Shown piece after piece: positions 1 to 8,257 of a stretch of DNA of 28,487 bases. The stretch covers positions 1-28,487 of the forward strand of contig CABQLM010000020.1 of the NCBI GenBank assembly GCA_902465105.1, given 5' to 3'. Positions within the stretch are counted from its first letter, which is position 1; each line of letters starts with the position of its first letter. The DNA comes from an uncultured Collinsella sp. Lineage in GTDB: Bacteria > Actinomycetota > Coriobacteriia > Coriobacteriales > Coriobacteriaceae. Under the pieces are notes generated by a model. The model searched no databases and was not told the DNA's origin. It saw only the letters and a list, made by a program, of their open reading frames with translations. Both the position numbers and the translations under genes were made by a program.

Positions 1-488
1 TTGCCCATGTTGCGCGAGCCGGTGTGCACGACCAGATATTGACACCCGTCCTCGTCCTCGTCGAGTTCAATGAAGTGGTTGCCGCCGCCCAACGTGCCCA
101 TGGAGCGCTCAACCTTGCGCTTGTCCTGAAGCCAATCACGCGACTCCATGCCGAAGTCCGCGAGCACGCAGGCAGGATCGCGATGAAGGCTAAAGCCCGT
201 GGGCACCGCGCGCTTCACATCGCGATTGAACTGAATGAGGTCGTCGCGCGCAATGGTCTCCGCAAGCGGCACACAATACATCCCGCATCCGATGTCGACT
301 CCCACCAAGTTGGGAATCACCTTGTCGCCCAAGTTTGCCGTAAAGCCAATCACGCAGCCCTTGCCCTTATGGGCATCGGGCATGATGCGGATCTTGGCGC
401 CTTCAAACGCCGGGCAGCTGGAAATCTCCTCGATCTGCTCCTTGGTTGAATCCTCAAGATTCTCGGCAAAGACTTTAATGTCTGCCAT
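1..488 (-). CDS. rtcB: RtcB-family RNA ligase, N-terminal part (runs off window)
   Basis: RtcB joins RNA 2',3'-cyclic phosphate or 3'-phosphate ends to 5'-OH ends in a GTP- and Mn-dependent reaction, in tRNA repair or splicing and other RNA healing. The first 162 residues are visible; the stop lies beyond base 1. Reading from ATG at 488, family motifs appear in order: MPDAHKGKG (residues 36-44), GVDIGCGM (63-70, with metal ligands Asp65 and Cys68), GGGNHFIE (134-141, His138) and HTGSRNMG (155-162, His155). The guanylated histidine near the C-terminus is outside the window, so activity cannot be judged fully. An AGGAG lies 7 nt before the ATG. It is divergent from the WYL gene with about 220 bp between them. 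No archease or RtcA gene is visible. Family assignment is very secure; the role in this organism is inferred. Confidence 0.93.
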   Translation of the reverse strand, partial: MADIKVFAENLEDSTKEQIEEISSCPAFEGAKIRIMPDAHKGKGCVIGFTANLGDKVIPNLVGVDIGCGMYCVPLAETIARDDLIQFNRDVKRAVPTGFSLHRDPACVLADFGMESRDWLQDKRKVERSMGTLGGGNHFIELDEDEDGCQYLVVHTGSRNMG

Positions 489-709
489 CGCATTTCTCCT
501 GTTCTGATCCTTGTAAACCGGAACCGGCCCAAGCCAACAGCGTGCATGTCACACCAGCCGGCCAAACCGCAGATTTCCGTTTAACTACCTTTCGCCCTTT
601 TCGGGTTCTTGTTGCTGCGAATACTACGGGCGGGCGGTCTACAATGAGTCCCAATAACGGGTCTTGTTTTGTATCTCCGGCTGATACCCTGCCGGCGAAA
701 GGAGACATC

Positions 710-1720
710 GTGGCGAACAGACCAAATCAAAAGCTCCGGCTTCTGTTCCTGCTCAAAATCCTGATGGAAAAGACCGACAGCACGCACGGGCTCACAACGC
801 AGCAGATTATCGAGGAGCTCGCCTATCACGACCTTGAGGCAGAGCGAAAGGCCATCTATCGCGACCTGCAAACGCTTCGCAACTTTGGGCTCAACATCGA
901 CCAGCGCGGCGGCAAGGAATGGGCGTTGGTCTCACGTCCGCTTGACCTGCAAGAACTCATCATGCTTGTTGACGCCGTGCAAAGTTCACCGTTTTTGACC
1001 GATGAGCTGACCGACCACCTCATCGGCAAGCTACAGAGCCTCGCCAGCCTGGACGAACGCGAGCTGATGCACAAGCGCGTCGACGTGCCTTCGCGTGTGA
1101 AGATGCAAAACTCCGATGCCTTGCTCAACATCGACTTGATTCAGCAGGCTATGCGCGAAAAACGCAAGATTCGGTTTCGTTACTTCCACTACAACGCCGC
1201 CAAGCAAAAGGCCCTTAATCATGACGGAAAGACCTACGAGCTCACACCCGTACGCCTTATCTACTCCGACGAACTCTATTACATGATCGGGTTTCGAGAT
1301 AAATGGGCCAACGCCGGCTCGGGCCATCAGCCGTTCACGCCTTATCGCGTCGATCGCATGCTCGACGTTGCGGTGTCCGAAGAGTCCGTGACCAAAGATC
1401 CGCGTATCGCGGGCTATGTGCTCGAAGATCACGTCTCTCCATCATTCGGCGTATATGCAGCCAACAAAACCACCGTGGTGCTGGAACTCGATGACCGTGC
1501 GATGAACCCGCTCATCGACAAGTTCGGGCTCGACGCCGTTGTGTTTGAGAACCAGGATGGGCGCCTGTTGGCGACCGTCAAAGCCCCGCTGTCGCCGCAG
1601 TTCTTTGGCTGGCTGCTGCAGCTCAGCACCTTCATTAAGATCGTTCAACCTCAAAGTGCCATCGACACGTATCTCGACTATCTCGATAGCACGCGTGCGC
1701 TCTACCAGGAAGACAGGTAA
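710..1720 (+). CDS. WYL-domain transcriptional regulator
   Basis: A DNA-binding regulator of about 336 residues. The N-terminal winged helix-turn-helix (residues 1-75) contains ERKAIYRDLQTLRNFGL, typical of DeoR/YafY-like WYL proteins. The WYL domain (about 145-220) has RKIRFRYFHYN, then ELYYMIGF at the position of the signature Trp-Tyr-Leu (here Tyr-Tyr-Met), then FTPYRVDRM. WYL domains are thought to bind nucleic acid or nucleotide ligands and often control DNA-damage or phage-defence genes. An upstream ATG at 542 is in frame, but the GTG at 710 has AAAGGAG just before it and the protein similarity begins there, so I use 710. Its stop lies 6 bp before the helicase-nuclease ATG, so the two are almost certainly one transcript and this protein probably regulates that operon. 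Confidence 0.88.
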   Translation: MANRPNQKLRLLFLLKILMEKTDSTHGLTTQQIIEELAYHDLEAERKAIYRDLQTLRNFGLNIDQRGGKEWALVSRPLDLQELIMLVDAVQSSPFLTDELTDHLIGKLQSLASLDERELMHKRVDVPSRVKMQNSDALLNIDLIQQAMREKRKIRFRYFHYNAAKQKALNHDGKTYELTPVRLIYSDELYYMIGFRDKWANAGSGHQPFTPYRVDRMLDVAVSEESVTKDPRIAGYVLEDHVSPSFGVYAANKTTVVLELDDRAMNPLIDKFGLDAVVFENQDGRLLATVKAPLSPQFFGWLLQLSTFIKIVQPQSAIDTYLDYLDSTRALYQEDR

Positions 1721-1726
1721 TATTTC

Positions 1727-4700
1727 ATGGATACGACCCCCAAATTCGATGAATCGTTTGAACGCCTGAACCCCGAACAGCGCGAGGCCGTCGAATGCCT
1801 AGATGGTCCGCTACTCGTCATTGCCGGTCCCGGCACCGGCAAGACGCAGCTACTGAGCCTGCGCGCGGCGAACATCCTGGCCAACCGCGATGCCGCCCCG
1901 CGCAACATCCTCTGCCTCACCTATACCGAGGCGGGCGCGGAAGCCATGCGCAAACGCCTGATTGAGCTCATTGGGCGCGACGCCTACGGCATCGAAGTCA
2001 GCACGTTCCACGGATTTGCAAGCAGCATCAGGTCGCGCTATCCCGAGTTTTTCACACACCCTGCGACCGACACGCTTGTTACTAGCCTGCACCAGCAAGA
2101 GATTTTTGATCGGCTGCTCAAATCGCTGCCCTTTGGTTCTCCGCTAGGCGGAGGGTCACCTGATATGCCTGCGCAAAACATCGGTAAGATGATCGGCTTT
2201 GTCTCCAAAATCAAACGCAGTGGCCTGGACTACGACACGCTGAGCGCCATCGCGCAGCAGAATATCGACGCCGCTGCCTGGCTCACCGAGCATTCCGAGC
2301 TGCTTACGCTCGTCTGCGAAAGGGCAAGCGTTGCGTTGGCAGAGCGCTTTGAGGAAGAGGCCGAGCGTGCCTGCGGCATGGCGCCCATATCGCTCACCCG
2401 CCCGATCGACTGTCCCGCTGGCACGTATGTACCGTACATTCTTGAGTTGCGCGACACCGTTCGCCGCACCGAACTTATTGACGAGAAGGGAAAGTCGTCG
2501 GGATACACCAAGGTGCGCGATGCCTTCTTTGGAGGCAGCAACTCTCAGGGACGCACCTTTAAGATTGCGGAGCAGAGCGAGCGACTTAAGACCGCTTGCG
2601 ACGTCGCGCGTCGCTACCAGAGCGAGCTCGACCAGCGCCATCTCTACGATTACGACGATATGATCGGCGACTTTGTAAACGCCGTCGAGCACAACGACGC
2701 GCTACGTCAAGTGCTCCAGGACACCTATACCTATATCCAAGTTGACGAGTTCCAGGACACCAATGGTGCCCAGATGCGCATCATCGAGCTGCTCTGCGAC
2801 GGCGTTGATGCGCCCAATATCATGGCCGTCGGCGATGACGATCAGGCCATCATGCGTTTTCAGGGCGCCACGATCGAGTGTGCCAACCAGTTTGCGGCCG
2901 AGTTCTCGCCCCGGAGCATCGTGCTCAAGACCAACTATCGCTCCACGCCCGCCATCGTTGAGCTTGGTCAAGCCATCGCACGGCAAATTGAATATCGCCT
3001 CGACGCCAGCTCGAATAAGTCAATCGAAGCCTTTAAGCCTCAAGGCGATCAGGTCAGCTTTAGCGAGAACGTCTACACCGGCAAAGCCGAGGAATACGCC
3101 GCCGTCGCCGCGAGCATTAAGCAGCGACTTGAGGCCGGCTACCTTAATGACTGCGAAGATCCCGATGAAGGAATTGCAGTCATCTCTGCCAAACACGCCG
3201 CCTTGCGCTCGCTTATCCCCTTCCTCGTTAAGGAGAACGTGCCGTTTTCCTATCGCGAACGACAGAATCTCTTTGCCTCCGAGCGCATGCAGACGACGTT
3301 GGCACTGTTGCGCTGCGTTACCGCGCTTGCTCGCGGGCAAAAGGAGCTCGCCAGCAGCTATCTTCCGCAGATTGTCTGTGCCGCCGAGCTGGGCGGCGAC
3401 CATCCATCGTCCGTGACGTTTGCGCTCGGCGCCAAGCGCGAGCATCGCGGCGACTGGATGGTCGCCATGCGCGAGAGCGAGAATGTACGCATCAAGGAGC
3501 TGTACGATAGCCTGATGCAGTGGTCGGCGGAAGCCAATGCCTCGCCTGTCCGGGATTTGCTCTTTAAGATTGCCGAACGCAGCCTTGACTATTACCGACA
3601 TCGTAAAGAACAGGACCCACTGGGCGCCGCCGAATTCAATGCCGGCATCCGCGCCTTACTCACCTTTGCCGAGGGGGAGATGGGAGACGCGCGCCGCATG
3701 GGACGTTCGCTTCGCCTACCCGATATTGTCGACAGACTCGATGCAGCTCAAAAGTTTGGCGTGAGCATCGACGCGTCCATCGACCTCGGCACGCCGGGAG
3801 CTGTTCGCCTCACCAGCGCCCATAGCTCTAAGGGCCTGGAGTTCGACTGCGTTTATTTGCTTGACGCCGACGACTCCACCTGGCACAAAGGTGCTGGCGG
3901 CATGAGCCTATACCCGTCCAACCTGCTTATTCGCGATGAAAAGGATGACGACGACGCGCGCCGCCTGCTGCTTGTCGCCATCACGCGCGCTAAGCGACAC
4001 CTCGAGCTGTACCGCGCCGGCGGGTCGGCTTTGCAGGAGCTCACGGGGCTTATCGACTCTTGCGAGGTTTCTGCTGAGGCAGACCAGCTCAGCGTTGCAA
4101 TCGAAACCGAGTGGCGCGACAACTACGTGTTGGATACGCCCGAGCTCCGCGCACTTTTGGAACCTCATACCGACGTGAAGTTTCTTTCTGCTACAGCGCT
4201 CAACAACTTTGTGACGTACGAGCCTGGATGCGCAAACAGCCAGCACTTCCCTGAGAAGCAGATTGTGCGCCTGCCCACGGCGCCCACGATCCAAACCGAA
4301 TTCGGCACCATCGTTCACGCGATGTTCGAAGAAATCGTTAATAGAATGGCAGCCGATGGCGAGGCGGCGATCGAGACAATTGAGACCGAGTATCGTCAGC
4401 AGATTTCGTGGCTCGATTTTGCCCCTGAGGACGTCCATCGCTATTCGGAGCGCTTCGAACGCATTTGTCGTGCATTCGTCCCCTGGCTTGTCGAGCATGT
4501 GTATGGCTATCGCTGCGTCACAGAGGCGAATATGCAGTGCCTGACCACCGAAGGAGCTCCGCTCTTTGGTTTTCTCGACCTGCTCCTCGTTGACGATGCA
4601 GCTAAAACGGTGCAGATCGTTGACTACAAGACTGGTTTTGGCAAAGAAGTCCCCACAGGCTACCATCGTCAGCTCAAGTTCTACAAACTGCTGGTCGAAG

Positions 4701-5014
4701 CATCACCCGAGTTTTATGGCTACACCGTCACTTCCATGGGCGATTACTATGTCGAGCCCGACAAGGCAACGGGCGAGCTGCGCCCGCCGTTCGCGACAAC
4801 CGCCAACGCCGTTGACATTGCCGAACTCGAGCAGCTCATCGATGCCGTATGGTCGCGCATTGAACACGGTGCTTGGGATACCAGCGCTTTTGAGCAGAGC
4901 GATGCCTATGAGCTGGCCATCGAGGAGCAGAAGGGCTGCCGCAAAAAAGCCGATAAAACCGAGGTCATGCAGCGCGCCTACGAGCACTGGCTAGTCGAGA
5001 ACCCCGGAATGTGA
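1727..5014 (+). CDS. UvrD/Rep-type DNA helicase fused to RecB-family nuclease
   Basis: A 1095-residue ATP-dependent helicase-exonuclease of the superfamily 1A AddA/AdnA/RecB type, expected to unwind and degrade DNA ends. Helicase motifs are complete: Walker A AGPGTGKT (about residues 33-40), motif II DEFQDTN (about 340), motif III VGDDDQAIMRFQGA, motif IV TNYRST, motif V TSAHSSKGLEFD (about 690) and motif VI VAITRAKRHLEL (about 750). The C-terminal PD-(D/E)XK nuclease has FGTIVHAMFEE (about 858), GFLDLLLVDD and IVDYKTG (about 965), so the catalytic Asp, Asp and Lys are present. There is no Fe-S cysteine cluster of the AddB kind. The size fits mycobacterial AdnA, but no AdnB or AddB partner is adjacent; the only partner is the upstream WYL regulator. 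Role could be double-strand-break processing or defence against foreign DNA. Activity class is secure; the pathway is inferred. Confidence 0.9.
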   Translation: MDTTPKFDESFERLNPEQREAVECLDGPLLVIAGPGTGKTQLLSLRAANILANRDAAPRNILCLTYTEAGAEAMRKRLIELIGRDAYGIEVSTFHGFASSIRSRYPEFFTHPATDTLVTSLHQQEIFDRLLKSLPFGSPLGGGSPDMPAQNIGKMIGFVSKIKRSGLDYDTLSAIAQQNIDAAAWLTEHSELLTLVCERASVALAERFEEEAERACGMAPISLTRPIDCPAGTYVPYILELRDTVRRTELIDEKGKSSGYTKVRDAFFGGSNSQGRTFKIAEQSERLKTACDVARRYQSELDQRHLYDYDDMIGDFVNAVEHNDALRQVLQDTYTYIQVDEFQDTNGAQMRIIELLCDGVDAPNIMAVGDDDQAIMRFQGATIECANQFAAEFSPRSIVLKTNYRSTPAIVELGQAIARQIEYRLDASSNKSIEAFKPQGDQVSFSENVYTGKAEEYAAVAASIKQRLEAGYLNDCEDPDEGIAVISAKHAALRSLIPFLVKENVPFSYRERQNLFASERMQTTLALLRCVTALARGQKELASSYLPQIVCAAELGGDHPSSVTFALGAKREHRGDWMVAMRESENVRIKELYDSLMQWSAEANASPVRDLLFKIAERSLDYYRHRKEQDPLGAAEFNAGIRALLTFAEGEMGDARRMGRSLRLPDIVDRLDAAQKFGVSIDASIDLGTPGAVRLTSAHSSKGLEFDCVYLLDADDSTWHKGAGGMSLYPSNLLIRDEKDDDDARRLLLVAITRAKRHLELYRAGGSALQELTGLIDSCEVSAEADQLSVAIETEWRDNYVLDTPELRALLEPHTDVKFLSATALNNFVTYEPGCANSQHFPEKQIVRLPTAPTIQTEFGTIVHAMFEEIVNRMAADGEAAIETIETEYRQQISWLDFAPEDVHRYSERFERICRAFVPWLVEHVYGYRCVTEANMQCLTTEGAPLFGFLDLLLVDDAAKTVQIVDYKTGFGKEVPTGYHRQLKFYKLLVEASPEFYGYTVTSMGDYYVEPDKATGELRPPFATTANAVDIAELEQLIDAVWSRIEHGAWDTSAFEQSDAYELAIEEQKGCRKKADKTEVMQRAYEHWLVENPGM

Positions 5015-5040
5015 CAAAGGGGCAGTCCCTTTGTCACATT
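5008..5040. terminator. Perfect 14-bp palindrome between convergent genes
   Basis: The arms 5008-5021 and 5027-5040 are perfect reverse complements (AATGTGACAAAGGG and its complement) around a 5-nt loop. The hairpin contains the TGA stop of the helicase-nuclease gene (5012-5014) and reaches into the TAA stop of the convergent HAD gene (5039-5041). Its position suggests a bidirectional terminator, but there is no clear U-run on either strand. It belongs with other AAAGGGACAG-type hairpins in this window. Confidence 0.6.
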
Positions 5041-5902
5041 ATTCGATGACGGTGCGGGAGTTTTGCTTGTGCATGGTGGCGAGCATGTGTTTGGGGACAG
5101 CATGGACCATGCAGCTGCCGACGGTCGCACTCGCGGCAGCCTTAGCTGCATCGCTGCCGTTTTTGGTCGCGTAGCTGTGGCGGAAACGCTTGAGCATGAC
5201 GATGTCGTTGCCGCCGTCGCCGTAGACCGCAACCTCGTCCTCAGCAATACCGTAGTAGCCCGCCAGCCAGGCCACGCTCTCGCCCTTGTTGCACGCCACG
5301 TCCGTGATCTCGAACATCACCGGGTCAAACGGCGCGTTGACCACTCGGTCCGAGCGCTCGGCCAAATATGCCTTAAGGTCGCGCTCCAGCTCGGGCGAGG
5401 TCACGCGGCAGTTGATCTTGCACACATCGTGGCGCAGGATGTCACCGATCGACTGGTCGAAATACTGTTCCTCGTGATACCCGCCACGTGCACGCATGCC
5501 ACGCATCACGATGCGCTTGATAGGGCTGTCCTTCTTAAAACCCGCCTGGTGCATCTCGAACGAACCGCTCGAGAACATGCCATCGGGTGTGGAGCAATCA
5601 AAGCAAATGTCCGGGAATGCCTTGAGCAGCTCCTCGGTAACCTGCGGATCGATGGTCCAGGTCTTGAGCACCTCGCCATGACTGTCGCGCACGATGGAGC
5701 CGTTAGAGCAGCAGGCATCAAGCGCCAGGCCCGTAAAGCCATGCTCGCCGATCGGCAGCGTCGAGCGTCCAGTCGCGGGAACCACATGCAGGCCAGCCTC
5801 GGTCAGCTCGCGAATGGCGCGGCGAATGGTCCCATCTGCCTCGTGCAGGGCATTCAGCAGCGTTCCGTCTAAGTCACTCGCAAACATCTTGATCATGGGC
5901 AT
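5039..5902 (-). CDS. HAD-superfamily Cof-type phosphatase
   Basis: A soluble 287-residue hydrolase of HAD subclass IIB (Cof/YidA-like), a family that dephosphorylates sugar phosphates, nucleotides or similar small molecules. Motif I is FASDLDGTLL (about residues 7-16, nucleophile Asp10 and general acid Asp12), motif II is ATGRS (about 43-47), the motif III lysine is in CNKGES, and motif IV is YGDGGNDIVML near the C-terminus. Length is usual for the family and the large IIB cap lies between motifs II and III. ATG at 5902 is preceded closely by AAGGAG; an in-frame ATG at 5896 (MIKMFASD) is also possible and has wider spacing. The true substrate cannot be read from the sequence. It appears to be its own transcription unit, ending convergently with the helicase gene. 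Confidence 0.9.
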   Translation of the reverse strand: MPMIKMFASDLDGTLLNALHEADGTIRRAIRELTEAGLHVVPATGRSTLPIGEHGFTGLALDACCSNGSIVRDSHGEVLKTWTIDPQVTEELLKAFPDICFDCSTPDGMFSSGSFEMHQAGFKKDSPIKRIVMRGMRARGGYHEEQYFDQSIGDILRHDVCKINCRVTSPELERDLKAYLAERSDRVVNAPFDPVMFEITDVACNKGESVAWLAGYYGIAEDEVAVYGDGGNDIVMLKRFRHSYATKNGSDAAKAAASATVGSCMVHAVPKHMLATMHKQNSRTVIE

Positions 5903-5924
5903 ACCTCTCCTTCGTCTGCACGAT

Positions 5925-5952
5925 ATTGTAGACGAGAACGGGCGCGTCCCAA
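5925..5952 (-). promoter_or_regulatory. Candidate promoter of the HAD gene
   Basis: On the minus strand TTGGGA (5952-5947) is followed after 16 nt by TACAAT (5930-5925), a good sigma-70-like pair. It lies 23 bp upstream of the ATG at 5902, leaving a short leader that contains the ribosome-binding site. Confidence 0.45.
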
Positions 5953-5983
5953 GAGAGGCACATCCGTCAGGCGAAAGATTGTC

Positions 5984-6322
5984 CTACACCGCGGCGGGGC
6001 CGTGTTCGCCGGTACGGATGCGGATAACCTCCTCGACCGGCTCGACCCAAATCTTGCCGTCTCCGACGGCGCCGGTGCGGGCGGCGTTGCAGATGATGTC
6101 GACAATGCCGTCGACATGCTCATCGGCACAGATGAGGGTGAACTGCACCTTAGGGATCGTGTTGACAAGCAACTCGTTGCCGCGCACGTATTCCTTCCAG
6201 CCATGCTGTGCGCCGCAGCCCTGCACCTGGTTGATAGTCATGCCACGAACATCGGCAGCAAACAGCGTGTCTTTGAGAACCTCAAGCTTTTCCTGGCGCA
6301 CGATAGCCGTGATCTTTTTCAT
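5984..6322 (-). CDS. glnK: P-II family nitrogen regulatory protein
   Basis: A 112-residue trimeric P-II signal protein that senses ATP/ADP and 2-oxoglutarate and, when encoded beside amtB, normally blocks the ammonium channel. It aligns without gaps to E. coli GlnB: GMTINQVQGCGAQ gives Gln39, TGAVGDGKIWV gives Lys90, and RIRTG gives Arg101 and Arg103, so the nucleotide and 2-oxoglutarate sites look intact. The T-loop is unusual: residue 51, the tyrosine that GlnD uridylylates, is Leu, and position 46 is Val. Covalent control by uridylylation at the standard site is therefore unlikely. GAGAGGA precedes the ATG by about 7 nt. It lies downstream of amtB on the same strand with a 146-bp gap holding a large inverted repeat. 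No glnD gene is adjacent. The family call is secure; the GlnK name rests on the amtB linkage. Confidence 0.93.
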   Translation of the reverse strand: MKKITAIVRQEKLEVLKDTLFAADVRGMTINQVQGCGAQHGWKEYVRGNELLVNTIPKVQFTLICADEHVDGIVDIICNAARTGAVGDGKIWVEPVEEVIRIRTGEHGPAAV

Positions 6323-6363
6323 AATGAATTCCTCTCAATAATCAACGTGTCCCTTTACATGAG

Positions 6364-6470
6364 ACGCGGGTTTCCCAGGTGCCGCAGATTGGGTTGAAAG
6401 AGGAGCGCCGCGTACTTTTGTACGCAAGCGACGGTTTGAAACCCAAGGTGCGGTGCCTGGGGAAGCCGCT
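6364..6470. repeat. Nested imperfect inverted repeat between amtB and the P-II gene
   Basis: Three nested arm pairs share one centre. Outer arms 6368-6386 and 6449-6467 match at 15 of 19 positions. Middle arms 6389-6400 and 6435-6446 match at about 9 of 12. A perfect core GCGTAC, TTTT, GTACGC lies at 6410-6425. The element ends at the amtB stop codon (6469-6471). Transcribed from amtB it would fold into one long stem of about 100 nt, which could protect the amtB mRNA 3' end, attenuate the P-II gene, or be a dispersed miniature repeat. Confidence 0.65.
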
Positions 6471-7746
6471 AGTCAAGTCCCGAGAAGGAGGGATAAGCGC
6501 TCTCGCCGTGCTGACTCGCATCCAGGCCCAGCGCCTCGTCGGCCTCGTCCACACGCAGGCTGCCGTGGAACAGCACCTTGACCACCGCGGCGATCACCAA
6601 GTCGAGCACCAGCACAATGGCGACCGTCACCACAATGCCCAAGATCTGCGAGATGAGCAGCGACACATCGCCCGTGTAGAACAGGCCGCCCTTGCCGGTC
6701 CACGAGAGCCCCGGCACACAGAACAGGCCCGTGAGCACGCCGCCCAAGATGCCGCCGATGCCGTGACAGCCAAACGCGTCGAGCGCGTCATCGTAGCCGA
6801 ACTTGGTCTTAAGATGGCTAATAGCCAGGTAGCAGACGGGCGAGACGATCAGGCCCATGACCAGCGCCGCCCACGGCTCGACAAAGCCCGCACCCGGCGT
6901 AACCACCACAAGGCCTGCAACCAGACCGGTGCTGGCACCCACCAGCGTGGGGCGACCGGTGCGCACGCGCTCGACGGCAAGCCACGAGACCATACCCGCC
7001 GCGCTGGCCGTCACGGTGTTGAGGATGGCGAGCGCCGCCACGGCGTCGGCCTTAAACTCGCTGCCGCCGTTAAAGCCAAACCAGCCAAACCAAAGCAGAC
7101 CGGCGCCCAGCGCCACAAACGGCACGTTATGCGGACGGTAGCTCACCATGCCAAAACCGCGACGACGGCCAAGCATCAGGCAGAGAATCAGGCCCGTAAG
7201 ACCGGACGAAATGTGCACCACGTCGCCGCCGGCAAAGTCGAGTGCGCCGATGATGTCGCCGATAAAGGAGCCCTCGCCGCCCCAGACCATGTGGGCGAGC
7301 GGCGCATAGACCACGAGCAGCCAAATGCCCAGGAAGGCCGTCATGGCACCAAACTTAACGCGGCCGGCCAGGCTGCCCGTGACGATAGCAGCCGTGATCA
7401 TGGCAAACGCCATCTGGAAGGCGATGTTAATGATCTGAGGGTAGACGGCGCCGCCCGCGGCATTGCCCTCGGCCGCCTGAAGCACCTGGTTGAGTACCGG
7501 CAGGCACATCAGCTGGTCAAGGCCTCCAACAAACGGACTCGGACCGTCACCGCCGTAGGCCAGCGACCAGCCAGCAACAATCCACAGCGTACCAACCAGA
7601 CCAATGGCGCCAAAGCACATGAGCATGGTGTTGATGACATTTTTGCGCCTGGACAGGCCACCATAGAAAAACGCCAGACCCGGTGTCATTAAAAACACGA
7701 GCATGGTGCAGACGAGCATAAACGTTGTCGATCCCGAATCGTACAT
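6469..7746 (-). CDS. amtB: Ammonium transporter (Amt family)
   Basis: A 425-residue integral membrane channel for ammonium/ammonia with the usual 11 or so membrane spans. The N-terminus MYDSGSTTFMLVCTMLVFLMTPGLAFFYGG-type sequence is characteristic (phenylalanine gate region FFYGG). The twin pore histidines are both present, in GGDVVHISSG and in FGCHGIGGILG, and the signature region DALDAFGCHGIGG is intact. The reading frame is open further upstream, but ATG at 7746 has a GGGGGAG just before it and is where family similarity starts; the extension contains no membrane-protein sequence. It is followed by the P-II gene on the same strand, the classic channel and inhibitor pair. Expression is probably nitrogen-controlled, but no recognisable operator could be found upstream. 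Confidence 0.95.
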   Translation of the reverse strand: MYDSGSTTFMLVCTMLVFLMTPGLAFFYGGLSRRKNVINTMLMCFGAIGLVGTLWIVAGWSLAYGGDGPSPFVGGLDQLMCLPVLNQVLQAAEGNAAGGAVYPQIINIAFQMAFAMITAAIVTGSLAGRVKFGAMTAFLGIWLLVVYAPLAHMVWGGEGSFIGDIIGALDFAGGDVVHISSGLTGLILCLMLGRRRGFGMVSYRPHNVPFVALGAGLLWFGWFGFNGGSEFKADAVAALAILNTVTASAAGMVSWLAVERVRTGRPTLVGASTGLVAGLVVVTPGAGFVEPWAALVMGLIVSPVCYLAISHLKTKFGYDDALDAFGCHGIGGILGGVLTGLFCVPGLSWTGKGGLFYTGDVSLLISQILGIVVTVAIVLVLDLVIAAVVKVLFHGSLRVDEADEALGLDASQHGESAYPSFSGLD

Positions 7747-8000
7747 TCGCTCCCCCTTGGTCGCATGAACGTTGTCGGCGCCCATAATGGGGCCGAGGGA
7801 CAACTGGTGTAGACCAGATACGGCGTTGTTAAACGCTGCGTTGTCGAATGGAAACGGTGCCGCAATCTTGGAAACGGCACGGCAACGGGCGCGAAACCAA
7901 TGGGAAACGCGTAAATCGAGAGGCCATCTATGCCCGCATTTCAAATCAGCTATATGCAGAGGCAAGGCAGTCCCAAGGCAGACTCCGCATCTGAGTCGGC
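7747..8000. other. amtB upstream region without a recognisable gene
   Basis: No convincing coding sequence. It must hold the amtB promoter, but no clear -35/-10 pair or known nitrogen-regulator site stands out. A small interrupted palindrome (CTGGT, 4 nt, ACCAG) occurs near 7804-7817. The remainder of the gap up to the gene at 8258 is the palindrome array described separately. Confidence 0.4.
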
Positions 8001-8190
8001 TGTGATTCCCTTAGGGAAAACACGGTCAGTCGCTCTTTAGCGTGTTTTCCCTAGGGGAATCACGGTCGGCGGCAGCAGTAACGTGTTTTCCCTAAGGGAA
8101 TCACGATTGGGCAGAGCGGTAACGTGATCTCCCGGGGGGCAAACACAACTGGGCGGAGCAGGGTAACGCTCCCTTAAGGAAAACGAAGCT
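8001..8190. repeat. Array of about five palindromes, 40-41 bp apart (left copy)
   Basis: Imperfect palindromes of about 24 bp with consensus CGTGTTTTCCCTAGGGG followed by AATCACG start near 8001, 8041, 8082 and 8123, with a decayed copy near 8167. Start-to-start distances are 40, 41, 41 and 44 bp. The array lies just downstream of the AbiEi-like gene (8258-9238, minus strand). Bases 8001-8135 align without gaps to 9471-9605, upstream of that gene, in the same orientation. Confidence 0.85.
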
Positions 8191-8257
8191 GGCGACCATA
8201 TCAATAGACCACGCCACGCAAAACAACCTCTATCAGCATCTCCTCCACTGCCCAACG

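Noticed and set aside
542..709. N-terminal extension of the WYL gene from ATG 542
   Set aside because: No family similarity in these 56 codons; GTG 710 has AAAGGAG and begins the conserved helix-turn-helix. TACAAT at 640-645 may be a -10 but no matching -35 is seen.
5063..5872. 269-residue plus-strand ORF opposite the HAD gene
   Set aside because: Shadow frame; the HAD motifs on the minus strand are complete.
6379..7692. 437-residue plus-strand ORF antisense to amtB
   Set aside because: Arg/His/Gln-rich composition without any family motif; amtB on the other strand has complete motifs. A shadow frame in GC-rich DNA.
8001..8190. CRISPR-like array
   Set aside because: Units are palindromes with spacers of only about 17 nt, and the spacers are themselves shared with the second array at 9471.
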